Below, piece after piece: positions 41,872-51,691 of a stretch of DNA of 64,000 nt (positions are counted from its first letter, which is position 1; each line of letters begins with the position of its first letter). Source of the DNA: JBFHIJ01 sp963678775 (GTDB lineage: Bacteria; Bacteroidota; Ignavibacteria; Kapaibacteriales; UBA2268); NCBI GenBank assembly GCA_963678775.2, contig CAXXGR010000004.1, forward strand, positions 62,001-126,000. The letters are read 5' to 3'. The notes below the pieces were generated by a model. That model was not told the origin of the DNA, ran no database searches, and saw only the letters and a program-made list of their open reading frames with translations. Position numbers and translations under genes: made by a program.

Positions 41872-41872
41872 T

Positions 41873-43561
41873 TTATAATTCCTTACGAAGTCTTGCTACC
41901 GGTATTTTAAGTTGCTCTCTGTATTTGGCAACAGTTCTGCGAGCTACATTGTAGCCTTTCTCTTTAAGATATTTTGATATTTTTTCGTCACTAAGCGGCT
42001 TCGATTTCGACTCTTTGCTTATAATTTCAACTATTATTTGCTTAATAACGCGAGTTGAAACCTCTTCACCATCATCATTTGGCAGTGATTCACTAAAGAA
42101 GAATTTAAGTTCGTAAGTGCCAAATTCAGTTTGAACGTACTTGCCGTTTACAATGCGGCAAACAGTAGAAATATCTAAACCGGTTTCTTCTGCAATATCT
42201 TTGTAAATCAAAGGTTTAAGACCAGACTGACCTTCTGCAAAAAAAGTTTTTTGCTTAAAGGCAATAGCAGTCATCACCTTAAGCATAGTAGATTTCCTTT
42301 GACGAATCGCCTGAATTAGGAACTTAGCATCTTCGTATTTATTACGAATCCAATTTTTTGTATCTTTATTAAATTTTTTGAGTTTAGCCTCTTTTTTCAG
42401 CTTCTCATACGCAGTGCTAAGCTGAATTTGCGGCATAGTGGCATCATTTACCGTGATCATAAGTTCGTCGGTCTCATCATCCATAGCTACAAGGAAATCA
42501 GGAATAACACTATTAGTTTCAGACTGGAAAGCACCTCCACCCGGTTTAGGGTTGAGCCTTCTAATAACTTCTAATGCCTCTTTTAAGTAATCTTCGCTAA
42601 CTTCAATAGTTTTAGTAATCACACTATAATGCTTTTTAGTAAAGGCATCATAGGCATTTTCCAATATCTCAATCGCTAACTTTTGGGCAGCATTAGTTTT
42701 AGGCAATGAATATAGCTGGGCAAGTAAACACTCTCTTATGTCTCGTGAGCCAATGCCGGGAGGGTCAAGAGTTTGGATAATAGCCAACACTTTTTCGGCT
42801 TGCTCAAGCCCTACAAAATCTAATCCGCCGAGTACTATTTCTTCTTTGTCTGTGTTGTTATTTATCAAAATACCGGTAAGCTTACTTCTGACATGATCAA
42901 GCATTTGCAAGCCTGATTCAGAAACTGAGTATTGACGGGCAGGGTTATAATCTTCCTGCATCTCATCAAATATATCCTCAATCTCATTTTCCTGAGCATC
43001 CAAATTTAGTTCGGAAATATGATTATTAGTTTCTTCTACTATCTCAGGTAAAGCTCTACGAAGATACCCGTCATCATCAATATTCCAGACTATATGACTG
43101 CCAAGGAAAAACTCTTCCTGAGTGATAGGCTGCATTCGGAGTTGGTCGACCAACTCCTCAAAGAAAGATATATTATCTTTAATTTGAAAAGGCTCGCCAT
43201 CTTCTTCATCGCCAAACGCATTGCTTTTTGCTTTTGGTCCGGTACTGTCATCTTCCCATAGCACTTTATAAAACTCAAAAGGATCTTTTTCTTCATTAAA
43301 TTTTTCTTTCAGAGCAGCCGGGCTATTCTCATCGTCACCTGCGAAGTCAGTTTCAGGATGGTCATGTTCGGAGAAGTCTTTTGGTTCTTCAATTTCTATA
43401 TCTAAATCACCTACCTCTTCGAGCATAGGATTCATCTCGATTTCTTGCATAACTTGCTGCTCGAGCTGAATAAGCGGTAACTGCAATAGCTTTAAGTACT
43501 GAATCTGTTGAGGAGTCAGCGTTTGCGTAAGTGAGGTTTTAATGTCTAACGAAAGTTTCAT
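41873..43561 (-). CDS. rpoN: RNA polymerase sigma-54 factor
   Basis: RpoN directs RNA polymerase to -24/-12 promoters and needs AAA+ activators. The 562-residue product has region I (LTQTLTPQQIQYLKLLQLPL, a typical Gln/Leu-rich start), an acidic region II, a core-binding domain (LDPPGIGSRDIRECLLAQL), the crosslinking and helix-turn-helix region (YKDIAEETGLDISTVCRIVN) and the C-terminal RpoN box ARRTVAKYRE. All elements are present. No sigma-54 activator lies in the window. Confidence 0.97.
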   Translation of the reverse strand: MKLSLDIKTSLTQTLTPQQIQYLKLLQLPLIQLEQQVMQEIEMNPMLEEVGDLDIEIEEPKDFSEHDHPETDFAGDDENSPAALKEKFNEEKDPFEFYKVLWEDDSTGPKAKSNAFGDEEDGEPFQIKDNISFFEELVDQLRMQPITQEEFFLGSHIVWNIDDDGYLRRALPEIVEETNNHISELNLDAQENEIEDIFDEMQEDYNPARQYSVSESGLQMLDHVRSKLTGILINNNTDKEEIVLGGLDFVGLEQAEKVLAIIQTLDPPGIGSRDIRECLLAQLYSLPKTNAAQKLAIEILENAYDAFTKKHYSVITKTIEVSEDYLKEALEVIRRLNPKPGGGAFQSETNSVIPDFLVAMDDETDELMITVNDATMPQIQLSTAYEKLKKEAKLKKFNKDTKNWIRNKYEDAKFLIQAIRQRKSTMLKVMTAIAFKQKTFFAEGQSGLKPLIYKDIAEETGLDISTVCRIVNGKYVQTEFGTYELKFFFSESLPNDDGEEVSTRVIKQIIVEIISKESKSKPLSDEKISKYLKEKGYNVARRTVAKYREQLKIPVARLRKEL

Positions 43562-43711
43562 AGCACACCGTAATCAGTAAGACTTAATAGTCAGAAGCCG
43601 AAGATTCTGATTACAGGGAGAAATATAATTACAAGTAATACCCAACTTCTTTCCCCCCGAATAAAAATTGGACTCTCAATAAGCTAGTAAGCTATTAACA
43701 AAAGATAAAGT

Positions 43712-44272
43712 TTATTCATCTTCTTTTATATATTCAATAAGAGCGTCGAACCACTCCTCGCCGTACTTACGAATCAAAGCATCTTTGACACACTCAAGTA
43801 AAGCGATATTTTCTTCCTTACCGCGAGCGACAGCGTCTTTGCATTCCGATATTTTTTCATAGTAAAGCATCGGACCGCCAAACTGCCCCACTCTGATAGG
43901 AAACAAATGACAAGAAATTGGTTTTCTAAATTTGGTTTTACCGTCAAAGTAAGCTCTTTCAAGAGCGCAAAGTGCTTTCTTACCATCATAGTACACAAAA
44001 ACACAATCTTTATTATCAATGCACACAGTAGCTAAATCGTCGCCCTCTCCCTCTACAAATCCATGATTTTCTATATATTTTCTGGATTTGTCAGAAAGAT
44101 ATTCCCATGCAGCACCAAAGCTTTCTTTTATCAATTCCACTTCTTCTTCGAGCACAGGAGCACCAAAATCACCTTCGAAAGTGCAACAAGCACCATTGCA
44201 TGCATCCAAATTGCAGGCAAATTTTGCTCTGCCAATTTCTTCATCAACTAAAATATTATCTATAATAAACAT
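43712..44272 (-). CDS. DUF3109 family cysteine-rich protein
   Basis: This is a conserved Bacteroidota protein of about 186 residues with a CxxxxCNGACC-type cluster near the start (FACNLDACNGACCTFEGDFG), then further cysteines in CIDNKDCVF, ALCALERAY and SCHLFPIRV, a pattern like the YkgJ/zinc-or-iron-cysteine-cluster proteins. The biochemical role is unknown. I choose ATG 44272 (MFIIDNILVDEEI), the usual family start; upstream methionines lead into hydrophobic, unconserved sequence. It lies 150 bases upstream of rpoN on the same strand. Confidence 0.88.
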   Translation of the reverse strand: MFIIDNILVDEEIGRAKFACNLDACNGACCTFEGDFGAPVLEEEVELIKESFGAAWEYLSDKSRKYIENHGFVEGEGDDLATVCIDNKDCVFVYYDGKKALCALERAYFDGKTKFRKPISCHLFPIRVGQFGGPMLYYEKISECKDAVARGKEENIALLECVKDALIRKYGEEWFDALIEYIKEDE

Positions 44273-44465
44273 ATTTAACCAAATCACAAAGAAAATTTTA
44301 TGCCAAATTTCAATTCCAATATAACCAATATTTTTGAAACTCCAAAACAAAAGCATCTATCTTGTTACTATATATACCAGTTACAAGTATATTTTGCAAA
44401 AATATAGATTAAAGATTATGCAAATATATTATTAACTCTTTTAACATAAGTCCAAGGAAATCAAT

Positions 44466-44502
44466 AAAAAAGGATGCCGATAAATACCGAGCACCCTTTT
44501 TG
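44466..44502. terminator. terminator between DUF3109 and the repeat protein
   Basis: An 11-bp stem with one mismatch (44467-44477 with 44491-44501) has A5-6 on one side and T5 on the other. On the minus strand it ends the 2073-aa gene. Confidence 0.75.
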
Positions 44503-44528
44503 TGTGTTGTCATGAGAATATATTTTTT

Positions 44529-47500
44529 TTAGTTCTGACCAATGATGTACCATTGAGTTCCATCACTTATGATTTTGATATATTTTGTATCTGCTATATT
44601 TTGTGTGTTAGCAGCATCAATATTTTCAGCTCCATTACCTTTTACAGTTACGTTACTACCATCACCCTTGTTTTTGATAATATATACTCTACCTTTACAA
44701 GTAGCTGCTGCAGGTAAAGTCAAAGTGATTACACCACCGTTAGGTTTTGCAATAATCACATTATCTGTGGCAGCTATTACACTGCTCGCAGAAACTGCAC
44801 GAACTCCAACACTCACTGATCCGCCAATATTTACTGTAGATGTAGCATTTAAATTAGCAGTAGTACCAGCAGTCAAGGCAGGACCTGTACCTGTATTTGA
44901 AGCAGTTAATGTTGCATTAGTAGCTGAGTTATTAGTTAAATTAGCAGAATTACCATTTGTAGTTGTAACATCGAGCCCGTTAACATTTTCGTATGTTTCA
45001 ACCATAATGCCACTACCGGTATTACCTGAAGACGCATCCTCGACTACTATGTACATACCTATTGGAGAAGATCCATCCGCTGTTCCATCTACTAAATCTA
45101 CATTCATATCTACTACCATACCAATACCGGTACCATAGTGTTCCAACATTGATACATAGTGCCTGTTTGCATTATTGCTGATTGCAAATTTTGCAGCAGG
45201 TCCATCATTTGCACCACCAACAGAAGCTGTTTGAGTAACATTTAAAACAGGATTTGAATTTGTTGCCATTGAGTTTGTAAGTGTCATTGTTGAACCTACT
45301 GCCTCAGATATATTAGTCACCGTCGATCTACCTCTAACTTCCAGTTTAGTTCCCGGATTAGTCAGACCAAGACCAAAGTCACCTTCTGCATCTATAACAG
45401 CTACATCATTTAAACCATTCACATCAAAGCGAATCATGTTATCATTTAGAGTTTCTTCTAATTGAATTTTTGTGTTGCCATCATTGTCGCGAACTAAATC
45501 GATAAAAGTTGGTTCCCAACGACTTGTCGATCCATTCCATATCATTGATTGATCTTGAGAAGGAGCTGCATTTTGAACATCTCTTCCCTGCAATTTCGCG
45601 ACATTAGGATTTGGCAAACTACCAGTTAAATCACCACCAAGAACTGAAGCTGTAGTAATGTCATCTGTTGCATCCAAATCTGCGGCTGTGGCTACAAATT
45701 TTGTTCCGTCATATTTCAATACCTGATCGGCTGCTAAACCTGTTACATCCACGCTTAAGCCTTTGACTTTGTCTACGCTTACTGCATCATATGTGCCGCT
45801 GACATCGCCACCAAAAGCATCAGTTTTTAAGACATCATTAGTTGCATCCAAATCTGCGGCTGTGGCTACAAATTTTGTTCCGTCATATTTCAATACCTGA
45901 TCGGCTGCTAAACCTGTTACATCTACGCTTAAGCCTTTGACTTTGTCTACGCTTACTGCATCATATGTGCCGCTGACATCGCCACCAAAAGCATCAGTTT
46001 TTAAGACATCATTAGTTGCATCCAAATCTGCGGCTGTGGCTACAAATTTTGTTCCGTCATATTTCAATACCTGATCGGCTGCTAAACCTGCTACATCTAC
46101 GCTTAAGCCTTTGACTTTGTCTACGCTTACTGCATCATATGTGCCGCTGACATCGCCACCAAAAGCATCAGTTTTCAATACATCATTAGTTGCATCCAAA
46201 TCTGCGGCTGTGGCTACAAATTTTGTTCCGTCATATTTCAATACCTGATCGGCAGCTAAACCTGCTACATCTACGCTTAAGCCTTTGACTTTGTCTACGC
46301 TTACTGCATCATATGTGCCGCTGACATCGCCACTAAAAGCATCAGTTTTTAAGACATCATTAGTTGCATCCAAATCTGCGGCTGTGGCTACAAATTTTGT
46401 TCCGTCATATTTCAATACCTGATCGGCTGCTAAACCTGTTATATCTACGCTTAAGCCTTTGACTTTGTCTACGCTTACTGCATCATATGTGCCGCTGACA
46501 TCGCCACCAAAAGCATCAGTTTTTAAGACATCATTAGTTGCATCCAAATCTGCGGCTGTGGCTACAAATTTTGTTCCGTCATACTTCAAGACCTGATCTG
46601 CTGCTAAACCTGTTACATCCACGCTTAAGCCTTTGACTTTGTCTACGCTTACTGCATCATATGTGCCGCTGACATCGCCACCAAAAGCATCAGTTTTCAA
46701 TACATCATTAGTTGCATCCAGATCTGCGGCTGTGGCTACAAATTTTGTTCCGTCATACTTCAAGACCTGATCTGCTGCTAAACCTGTTACATCCACGCTT
46801 AAGCCTTTGACTTTGTCTACGCTTACTGCATCATATGTGCCGCTGACATCGCCACCAAAAGCATCAGTTTTCAATACATCATTAGTTGCATCCAGATCTG
46901 CGGCTGTGGCTACAAATTTTGTTCCGTCATACTTCAAGACCTGATCTGCTGCTAAACCTGTTACATCCACGCTTAAGCCTTTGACTTTGTCTACGCTTAC
47001 TGCATCATATGTGCCGCTGACATCGCCACCAAAAGCATCAGTTTTCAATACATCATTAGTTGCATCCAAATCTGCGGCTGTGGCTACAAATTTTGTTCCG
47101 TCATATTTCAATACCTGATCGGCTGCTAAACCTGCTACGTCTACTTGAATACCTTGTATTCTGGCTACCGTCGGATTAGGATATGTACCACCTAAGTCGC
47201 CACCTGCCTGGTCACCGTCCATTACAGATAGGTTTACCTGATTATCCACATAGCCTTTTACAGCTGCTTCTGTAGGCAAGTTTGTATTGCTGTTAGAGGC
47301 AAGTGTATTATCAATAGAAATTGCATTGGCGCTATTGCCTCCCATTGAAAAGTTACCTGATAAATTAATATCATGTAGCACTTCTAAGTTGCCACCTGTG
47401 ATAACTACATTCTGAGGATTATTATTTTCAATGTTAGCACCATTCACTGTCCAGCTGCTTTGCTCTGTTAGTGAAACCCAAGCTCCATTTTTACGAACTT

Positions 47501-50500
47501 GCAAGTCACTGTTTGCATACTGCACAGTACCTTCGTTTGTATTGTTTGCTGCACCAACTATTATAGCTCCATCTACATCTAATCGTTCGTTTGGAATACC
47601 ACTTCCTAATTTAAGATTTCTGTTGCTGTCGAATAGTGCTGCTTGTGAATTATTTACATCAATTCTAATTTCGTTATCATTTTCTATTTGGATTTTTGTA
47701 TCGCCGTCAGCATCTATAAGTAGGGTTCTGTCTACAGTGTCAAATTTGGTATCTACGTATTCTTTAACTGCTCTTTGAGTAGGTAGAACCATATTACTAG
47801 AACCAAGGTTATCGTCAGAGGATATTTCGTTTGCTTGACCTGCAGCAAGTTTTAATGTACCACCTACTGTTAAGTCTGCAGTTACATCCAAATCATTCTG
47901 AATATTTACATCGCCCGAGTTTTTGTTCTGAATGTTATTACCAACTGTTTCCCATTCGCTGGAAACTGTAAGAGAATTCCATCCATCTTCGTTGCGACCT
48001 AAAAAGTCATTATTAACATATTTGATAGCGCCCGGTGTTTCATTGTCTGTATCACCAAGTTTAATTGCACCATTTACATCTAATTTTTCAGCAGGGGTAT
48101 TAGTATTAATCCCTACGTTTCCTTCATCATTTATAACAACTGCTTCTATTCCATTTGCTTGGAAGTAGATTTGATTGTCATCATTATTTTCGCCGACTGA
48201 TATTTTTGTATTTGCATCAGTGTCTACTATTTTATCAGTCTGATTATATTCATCTGTCCAAGTCAAATTACCGCTACCATCAGATTTTAGCACTTGCGCT
48301 GTCAAGCCTGCAGGAGCGTCTAACCAGTCCCAGTTTCCTTGATTGTAATAAAGAAGACTGTTCGTATTTGCATTATTCACAGTGAAGATATCGTCTTCTA
48401 CTATTGTATTATTCAATATTTTCTCAGTAGTTACTGCTGATGTAGCAATAGTTGGATTAGGATATGTTCCTGTCAAATCGCCACCTGCCGGACCGTCAAG
48501 CACTTCTGTGAATGATTTCCATTCTGTACCGTTAAAGCCTTGGAAATCTACGCCATCGTATCTTATAGCACCTGCATTTGCGTTTGCTGTAATTCCTACG
48601 CGAATTGCTCCGTTTACATCTAATGCTTCTAATGGAGTATCTGTGCCAATTCCTACTTTACCACTGTTATTGTTTATTATGTCAATACCATTTACTGTCC
48701 ATGCAGGTGATTTGGTCAAGGATTCCCAACCATTATCAGTTCTGCCTTCAAAATCCTGTCCGTTAAATCTTATAGTACCGTTATTTGCGTTATAAGCTGT
48801 TCCGATTTTGATTGCTCCGTTTACATCTAACTGCTCTTGCGGCTCAGCTACTCCAAGACCTGTCCAGCCTTCTACAGTTAGTTTTCCGCTTACATTCATA
48901 TCACCGTCTATATCCATGTTCGGATTTTCAGATGTAGGGGGATTAATAACAATGTGATTGCCCGCTTCGTCACCAATAATGATTTTTTCGGAGCCTACTA
49001 AAGTAGAAGCACTGACAGTACTATTTGCCCTGATATCACCATAAGTTTTTATTGCAGTTTTGTTTTCACCTTGGTAAGTGTTTCTTACTACTAAAATAGC
49101 GTCGTCTTTATCCATTGGGTCTATATCACCTGTTGTGTTGTGAGACATACCCTCTACATACATTGTGCGACCTTCGCCTAAGTTACGGACTTCAGCTACA
49201 TACATACCCGGAAAACCCGGGTTACTTATTGCTTTAAGTGCAGGCGCAGAACCATTATTACTTACTTCTAAAGTAGGATATACATTACTGCTATTTCTTG
49301 CAAAGACTGCATTACCTTTTTCAGTTTCTACAACCACGCCTCTTGCCGTTTCTTTTGCAATAGCTGTAATAGCATTATCTTTAATCGTTGAGCCTTCTGT
49401 ATAAGCCAATAGACCAATTTTAGAGGACTCTGTGATACTATTTACTATATCAGTTCTCTCGCCGGAAATAGCTGCCATACCAATATTTACATTCCCTTGT
49501 TCTGCTCTGGCGATTGCACCAATCGCAATACCATCATCAGAATATGAGTAGAAATTTGCAGCTGTGTGAATAGATTCTTGGTCAGCATTCATCACTATAT
49601 TTTCTGTTTTCAAGGCATTTGTATTATAGCCATTATCGTTATTTACTTTATGCGAAACAAAAGCAGAAACAGCATCTCCATTATCTAAATTTGTAGATTC
49701 TGTCTCAACTCTGAAAGCACCACCGGCTAAGCTACCCTTGCTGTCTTTTTTAACCAGCACAGCAGGCATGTTTTTACCGCCACCTTCTACATATAAAGCA
49801 TTACCTGCATCTTCCAAAGGCACTTTAACAGAAATACCGTTGCCGCCTTTGTCTGTTTTTTCCAACGAAATCATATCTTTACCGTCTGATTCGCCTCTAT
49901 ATTCATAAGGAATAGTCATTGCATCATTTTGCCACTGGACTAAGCCATTTTCTCCATCCCATTTCAATACCTGACCATTTTCAGGTTCTACACTTGGGTC
50001 AGATAATAGCCACTTTTCGGAAGCTGCATCATAATATAATATTTGTGCACGTGCCTCGCCTTTTGCAAGTTTAGTAGAACTAATAGAAGCATCTGCAATT
50101 TTATCACCGGAGACAGCTCCTCTTGCAAGCTTAGCTTCGGTAACTGAACTGTCCTGCAAGTTAGACGTAGCTACGGCATTTTGATCTATTTTCTCATTTG
50201 TTACTGCGTTATTGGCAAGTTTTAGAGTGCTGACCGCACCTGCTGCTATTACAGGATTTGGATATGTTCCACTCAAATCACCAGCAGCAGGGCCTTCCGG
50301 CTCTAAGCTAATATCATCAGAAAGTTTTTCTCTTGTTATTGATTTATCCGGCACCTCTTGAGCCATTTTAGCTACATCCGCGTTTAAAGAGTGTATTGCA
50401 TAAGGCACTGCTGATAATGGAGTTCTCGGGTACGGGTCACCTGTACCAAGAGTTACCTGAAGCCAGTATTGCTTATCAAAAGGCAAATTTATTGGGCTGT

Positions 50501-50750
50501 TAGATCCAAGATATACGTTTATATATCCTCCGACAGCTGCAACGTTTCTTACTTCTATCCATAAAGGAGAGCCACCTGTAGGCACGTCAAATATTTCGAA
50601 CGTGATGCCTTGGGTGTCAGTTATGGGATCATCACTTTCATCAACTATATAACCTTGATAGTTGATAATTTTCTGATACTGAGCTTGTAAATTTTCTACG
50701 CCACATAAAAGCATGGCTATTAGAAAGCTAAGTGCAATAATTCGTTTCAT
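44529..50750 (-). CDS. giant exported tail-fibre-like repeat protein
   Basis: A 2073-residue protein with a signal peptide (MKRIIALSFLIAMLLCGVEN, then LQAQ). The N-terminal 130 residues resemble a domain common at the start of such Bacteroidota proteins (INYQGYIVDESDDPITDTQG). Many copies of the motif GDLSGTYPNPxIA and of LDVNGAIKxG...GxIRYxxxDFxGxNxxGWxSLT, both known from phage tail-fibre-like and surface proteins, follow. Residues about 1200-1700 are nine units of 58 residues, nearly identical in DNA. The end is a beta-rich domain (GNGAENIDAANTQNIADTKY). There is no T9SS sorting domain or membrane anchor. It is probably a long surface or secreted fibre; binding partner unknown. Confidence 0.85.
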   Translation of the reverse strand: MKRIIALSFLIAMLLCGVENLQAQYQKIINYQGYIVDESDDPITDTQGITFEIFDVPTGGSPLWIEVRNVAAVGGYINVYLGSNSPINLPFDKQYWLQVTLGTGDPYPRTPLSAVPYAIHSLNADVAKMAQEVPDKSITREKLSDDISLEPEGPAAGDLSGTYPNPVIAAGAVSTLKLANNAVTNEKIDQNAVATSNLQDSSVTEAKLARGAVSGDKIADASISSTKLAKGEARAQILYYDAASEKWLLSDPSVEPENGQVLKWDGENGLVQWQNDAMTIPYEYRGESDGKDMISLEKTDKGGNGISVKVPLEDAGNALYVEGGGKNMPAVLVKKDSKGSLAGGAFRVETESTNLDNGDAVSAFVSHKVNNDNGYNTNALKTENIVMNADQESIHTAANFYSYSDDGIAIGAIARAEQGNVNIGMAAISGERTDIVNSITESSKIGLLAYTEGSTIKDNAITAIAKETARGVVVETEKGNAVFARNSSNVYPTLEVSNNGSAPALKAISNPGFPGMYVAEVRNLGEGRTMYVEGMSHNTTGDIDPMDKDDAILVVRNTYQGENKTAIKTYGDIRANSTVSASTLVGSEKIIIGDEAGNHIVINPPTSENPNMDIDGDMNVSGKLTVEGWTGLGVAEPQEQLDVNGAIKIGTAYNANNGTIRFNGQDFEGRTDNGWESLTKSPAWTVNGIDIINNNSGKVGIGTDTPLEALDVNGAIRVGITANANAGAIRYDGVDFQGFNGTEWKSFTEVLDGPAGGDLTGTYPNPTIATSAVTTEKILNNTIVEDDIFTVNNANTNSLLYYNQGNWDWLDAPAGLTAQVLKSDGSGNLTWTDEYNQTDKIVDTDANTKISVGENNDDNQIYFQANGIEAVVINDEGNVGINTNTPAEKLDVNGAIKLGDTDNETPGAIKYVNNDFLGRNEDGWNSLTVSSEWETVGNNIQNKNSGDVNIQNDLDVTADLTVGGTLKLAAGQANEISSDDNLGSSNMVLPTQRAVKEYVDTKFDTVDRTLLIDADGDTKIQIENDNEIRIDVNNSQAALFDSNRNLKLGSGIPNERLDVDGAIIVGAANNTNEGTVQYANSDLQVRKNGAWVSLTEQSSWTVNGANIENNNPQNVVITGGNLEVLHDINLSGNFSMGGNSANAISIDNTLASNSNTNLPTEAAVKGYVDNQVNLSVMDGDQAGGDLGGTYPNPTVARIQGIQVDVAGLAADQVLKYDGTKFVATAADLDATNDVLKTDAFGGDVSGTYDAVSVDKVKGLSVDVTGLAADQVLKYDGTKFVATAADLDATNDVLKTDAFGGDVSGTYDAVSVDKVKGLSVDVTGLAADQVLKYDGTKFVATAADLDATNDVLKTDAFGGDVSGTYDAVSVDKVKGLSVDVTGLAADQVLKYDGTKFVATAADLDATNDVLKTDAFGGDVSGTYDAVSVDKVKGLSVDITGLAADQVLKYDGTKFVATAADLDATNDVLKTDAFSGDVSGTYDAVSVDKVKGLSVDVAGLAADQVLKYDGTKFVATAADLDATNDVLKTDAFGGDVSGTYDAVSVDKVKGLSVDVAGLAADQVLKYDGTKFVATAADLDATNDVLKTDAFGGDVSGTYDAVSVDKVKGLSVDVTGLAADQVLKYDGTKFVATAADLDATNDVLKTDAFGGDVSGTYDAVSVDKVKGLSVDVTGLAADQVLKYDGTKFVATAADLDATDDITTASVLGGDLTGSLPNPNVAKLQGRDVQNAAPSQDQSMIWNGSTSRWEPTFIDLVRDNDGNTKIQLEETLNDNMIRFDVNGLNDVAVIDAEGDFGLGLTNPGTKLEVRGRSTVTNISEAVGSTMTLTNSMATNSNPVLNVTQTASVGGANDGPAAKFAISNNANRHYVSMLEHYGTGIGMVVDMNVDLVDGTADGSSPIGMYIVVEDASSGNTGSGIMVETYENVNGLDVTTTNGNSANLTNNSATNATLTASNTGTGPALTAGTTANLNATSTVNIGGSVSVGVRAVSASSVIAATDNVIIAKPNGGVITLTLPAAATCKGRVYIIKNKGDGSNVTVKGNGAENIDAANTQNIADTKYIKIISDGTQWYIIGQN
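45667..47140 (-). repeat. 174-bp tandem repeat, nine units, inside the fibre gene
   Basis: Units begin near 45667, 45841, 46015, 46189, 46363, 46537, 46711, 46885 and 47059. They encode VTGLAADQVLKYDGTKFVAT and ADLDATNDVLKTDAFGGDVS, GTYDAVSVDKVKGLSVD. The first-listed and last-listed units diverge at their outer ends. Differences between inner units are mostly silent third-position changes, so unit number probably varies by recombination. Confidence 0.95.
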
Positions 50751-51121
50751 CGGATACTCCGTGATAAATTATATTAATCTTTTTTTCTCTTTATTATATG
50801 CTATTTAAAGCACTTAGCAGGAAAACAATCAAATACTATACCAAAAAACAGTTAGTTTGTGTTTTTTTGACATTGTAAGTTCTTATCATCCAAAGATATT
50901 ATAGGTACTGAGATAGGGTAAAACTGAAAATATTCAAAACAACATTGTGTATCGAATTTTAAGGAGGAGGTCAAATATATACTCGCATCGAACTAGTTCA
51001 AAAAGAGTAGTCGCACGGCATTGCGTCTATACATATTCAAGCATTATTTTTTTCTCAATAATTTTTTGAATCCAAACTCGAAGTTTGTAGTACAAATTTG
51101 AGCGAATAAATCATAAAATTT
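50751..51121. other. non-coding stretch upstream of the fibre gene
   Basis: About 370 bases with no gene. A purine-rich AAGGAGGAGG at 50960-50969 looks like a Shine-Dalgarno on the plus strand but no start codon follows at a sensible distance. The promoter of the fibre gene must lie near 50770-50900. Nothing else stands out. Confidence 0.4.
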
Positions 51122-51149
51122 AAAGGAATTATTCTCTTTATATTCCTTT
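51122..51149 (-). terminator. hairpin overlapping the end of the hemerythrin gene
   Basis: An 8-bp stem (51122-51129 with 51142-51149) has the stop codon (51138-51140) in its loop and a short T-rich tail on the minus strand. Weak terminator candidate. Confidence 0.45.
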
Positions 51150-51551
51150 CTTTTTTGAGTTTATAAACATAGCAAGAGCTTTATCATAATATTTAATGTG
51201 AGAGTACCACCAATGTATAAGATATGCATTTAATTCAATAGATAAGTGGATAGCGTTGCCAAAAGTTTGAGATTTTTCTTCGAGTTCTTGAATTTTGGCT
51301 ATAAATTTTTTATGTTCGTCTAAATGCTCCTGTAACATGGGATAATCTAATGTTTCAAAATAGCTTTGTTCTGTTTCAAAATGCTCTAAAGCATACATTT
51401 TCATAAACTTAATCGCCTCTAAAAAAACATCATTAGAGTTATCTTTCTCTAACTGGTTTACCAAATCATTTATTTTATTCAAAAGCTCTTTATGTTGATT
51501 ATCTATTATTTCTATACCAGTCATTAAGCTATCATCCCATTTAAGAAGCAT
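51138..51551 (-). CDS. bacteriohemerythrin
   Basis: A single-domain hemerythrin of 137 residues that binds O2 at a non-heme di-iron site. All ligands are visible: H in DNQHKELLNKIN, H and E in EHFETEQSYF, two H in EHLDEHKKF, H and D in HWWYSHIKYYDKAL, where HIKYYD is the family's HxxxxD end motif. It may carry, store or sense oxygen. It is encoded alone. Confidence 0.93.
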   Translation of the reverse strand: MLLKWDDSLMTGIEIIDNQHKELLNKINDLVNQLEKDNSNDVFLEAIKFMKMYALEHFETEQSYFETLDYPMLQEHLDEHKKFIAKIQELEEKSQTFGNAIHLSIELNAYLIHWWYSHIKYYDKALAMFINSKKKGI

Positions 51552-51638
51552 ATCCTTTACCTATTAAGTAGTTAATAAACACAATTTAATCTATTCTGTC
51601 TTATAAAACGATTTATAATGTGAATCCGTGCATAAAAA

Positions 51639-51668
51639 AACAGCCTTTCTTGTAAAAGAAAAGCTGTT
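51639..51668 (-). terminator. terminator after the T9SS-sorted protein
   Basis: A 13-bp stem with one wobble (51639-51651 with 51656-51668) and a four-base loop is followed on the minus strand by T7. Confidence 0.8.
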
Positions 51669-51691
51669 AAAAATAATATTTGTCTATTTAA

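Noticed and set aside
44569..45138. Long plus-strand frame opposite the giant repeat gene
   Set aside because: It is a shadow: codon pattern follows the minus-strand gene, it has no start signal, and the product is a hydrophobic/Val-Ala-rich stretch with no family.
45667..47140. Regular repeats that might be a CRISPR array
   Set aside because: The 174-bp units are contiguous, have no unique spacers, keep one reading frame throughout and encode a 58-residue protein repeat.
50955..50975. Strong Shine-Dalgarno-like AAGGAGGAGG on the plus strand
   Set aside because: No start codon or open frame follows within a useful distance.
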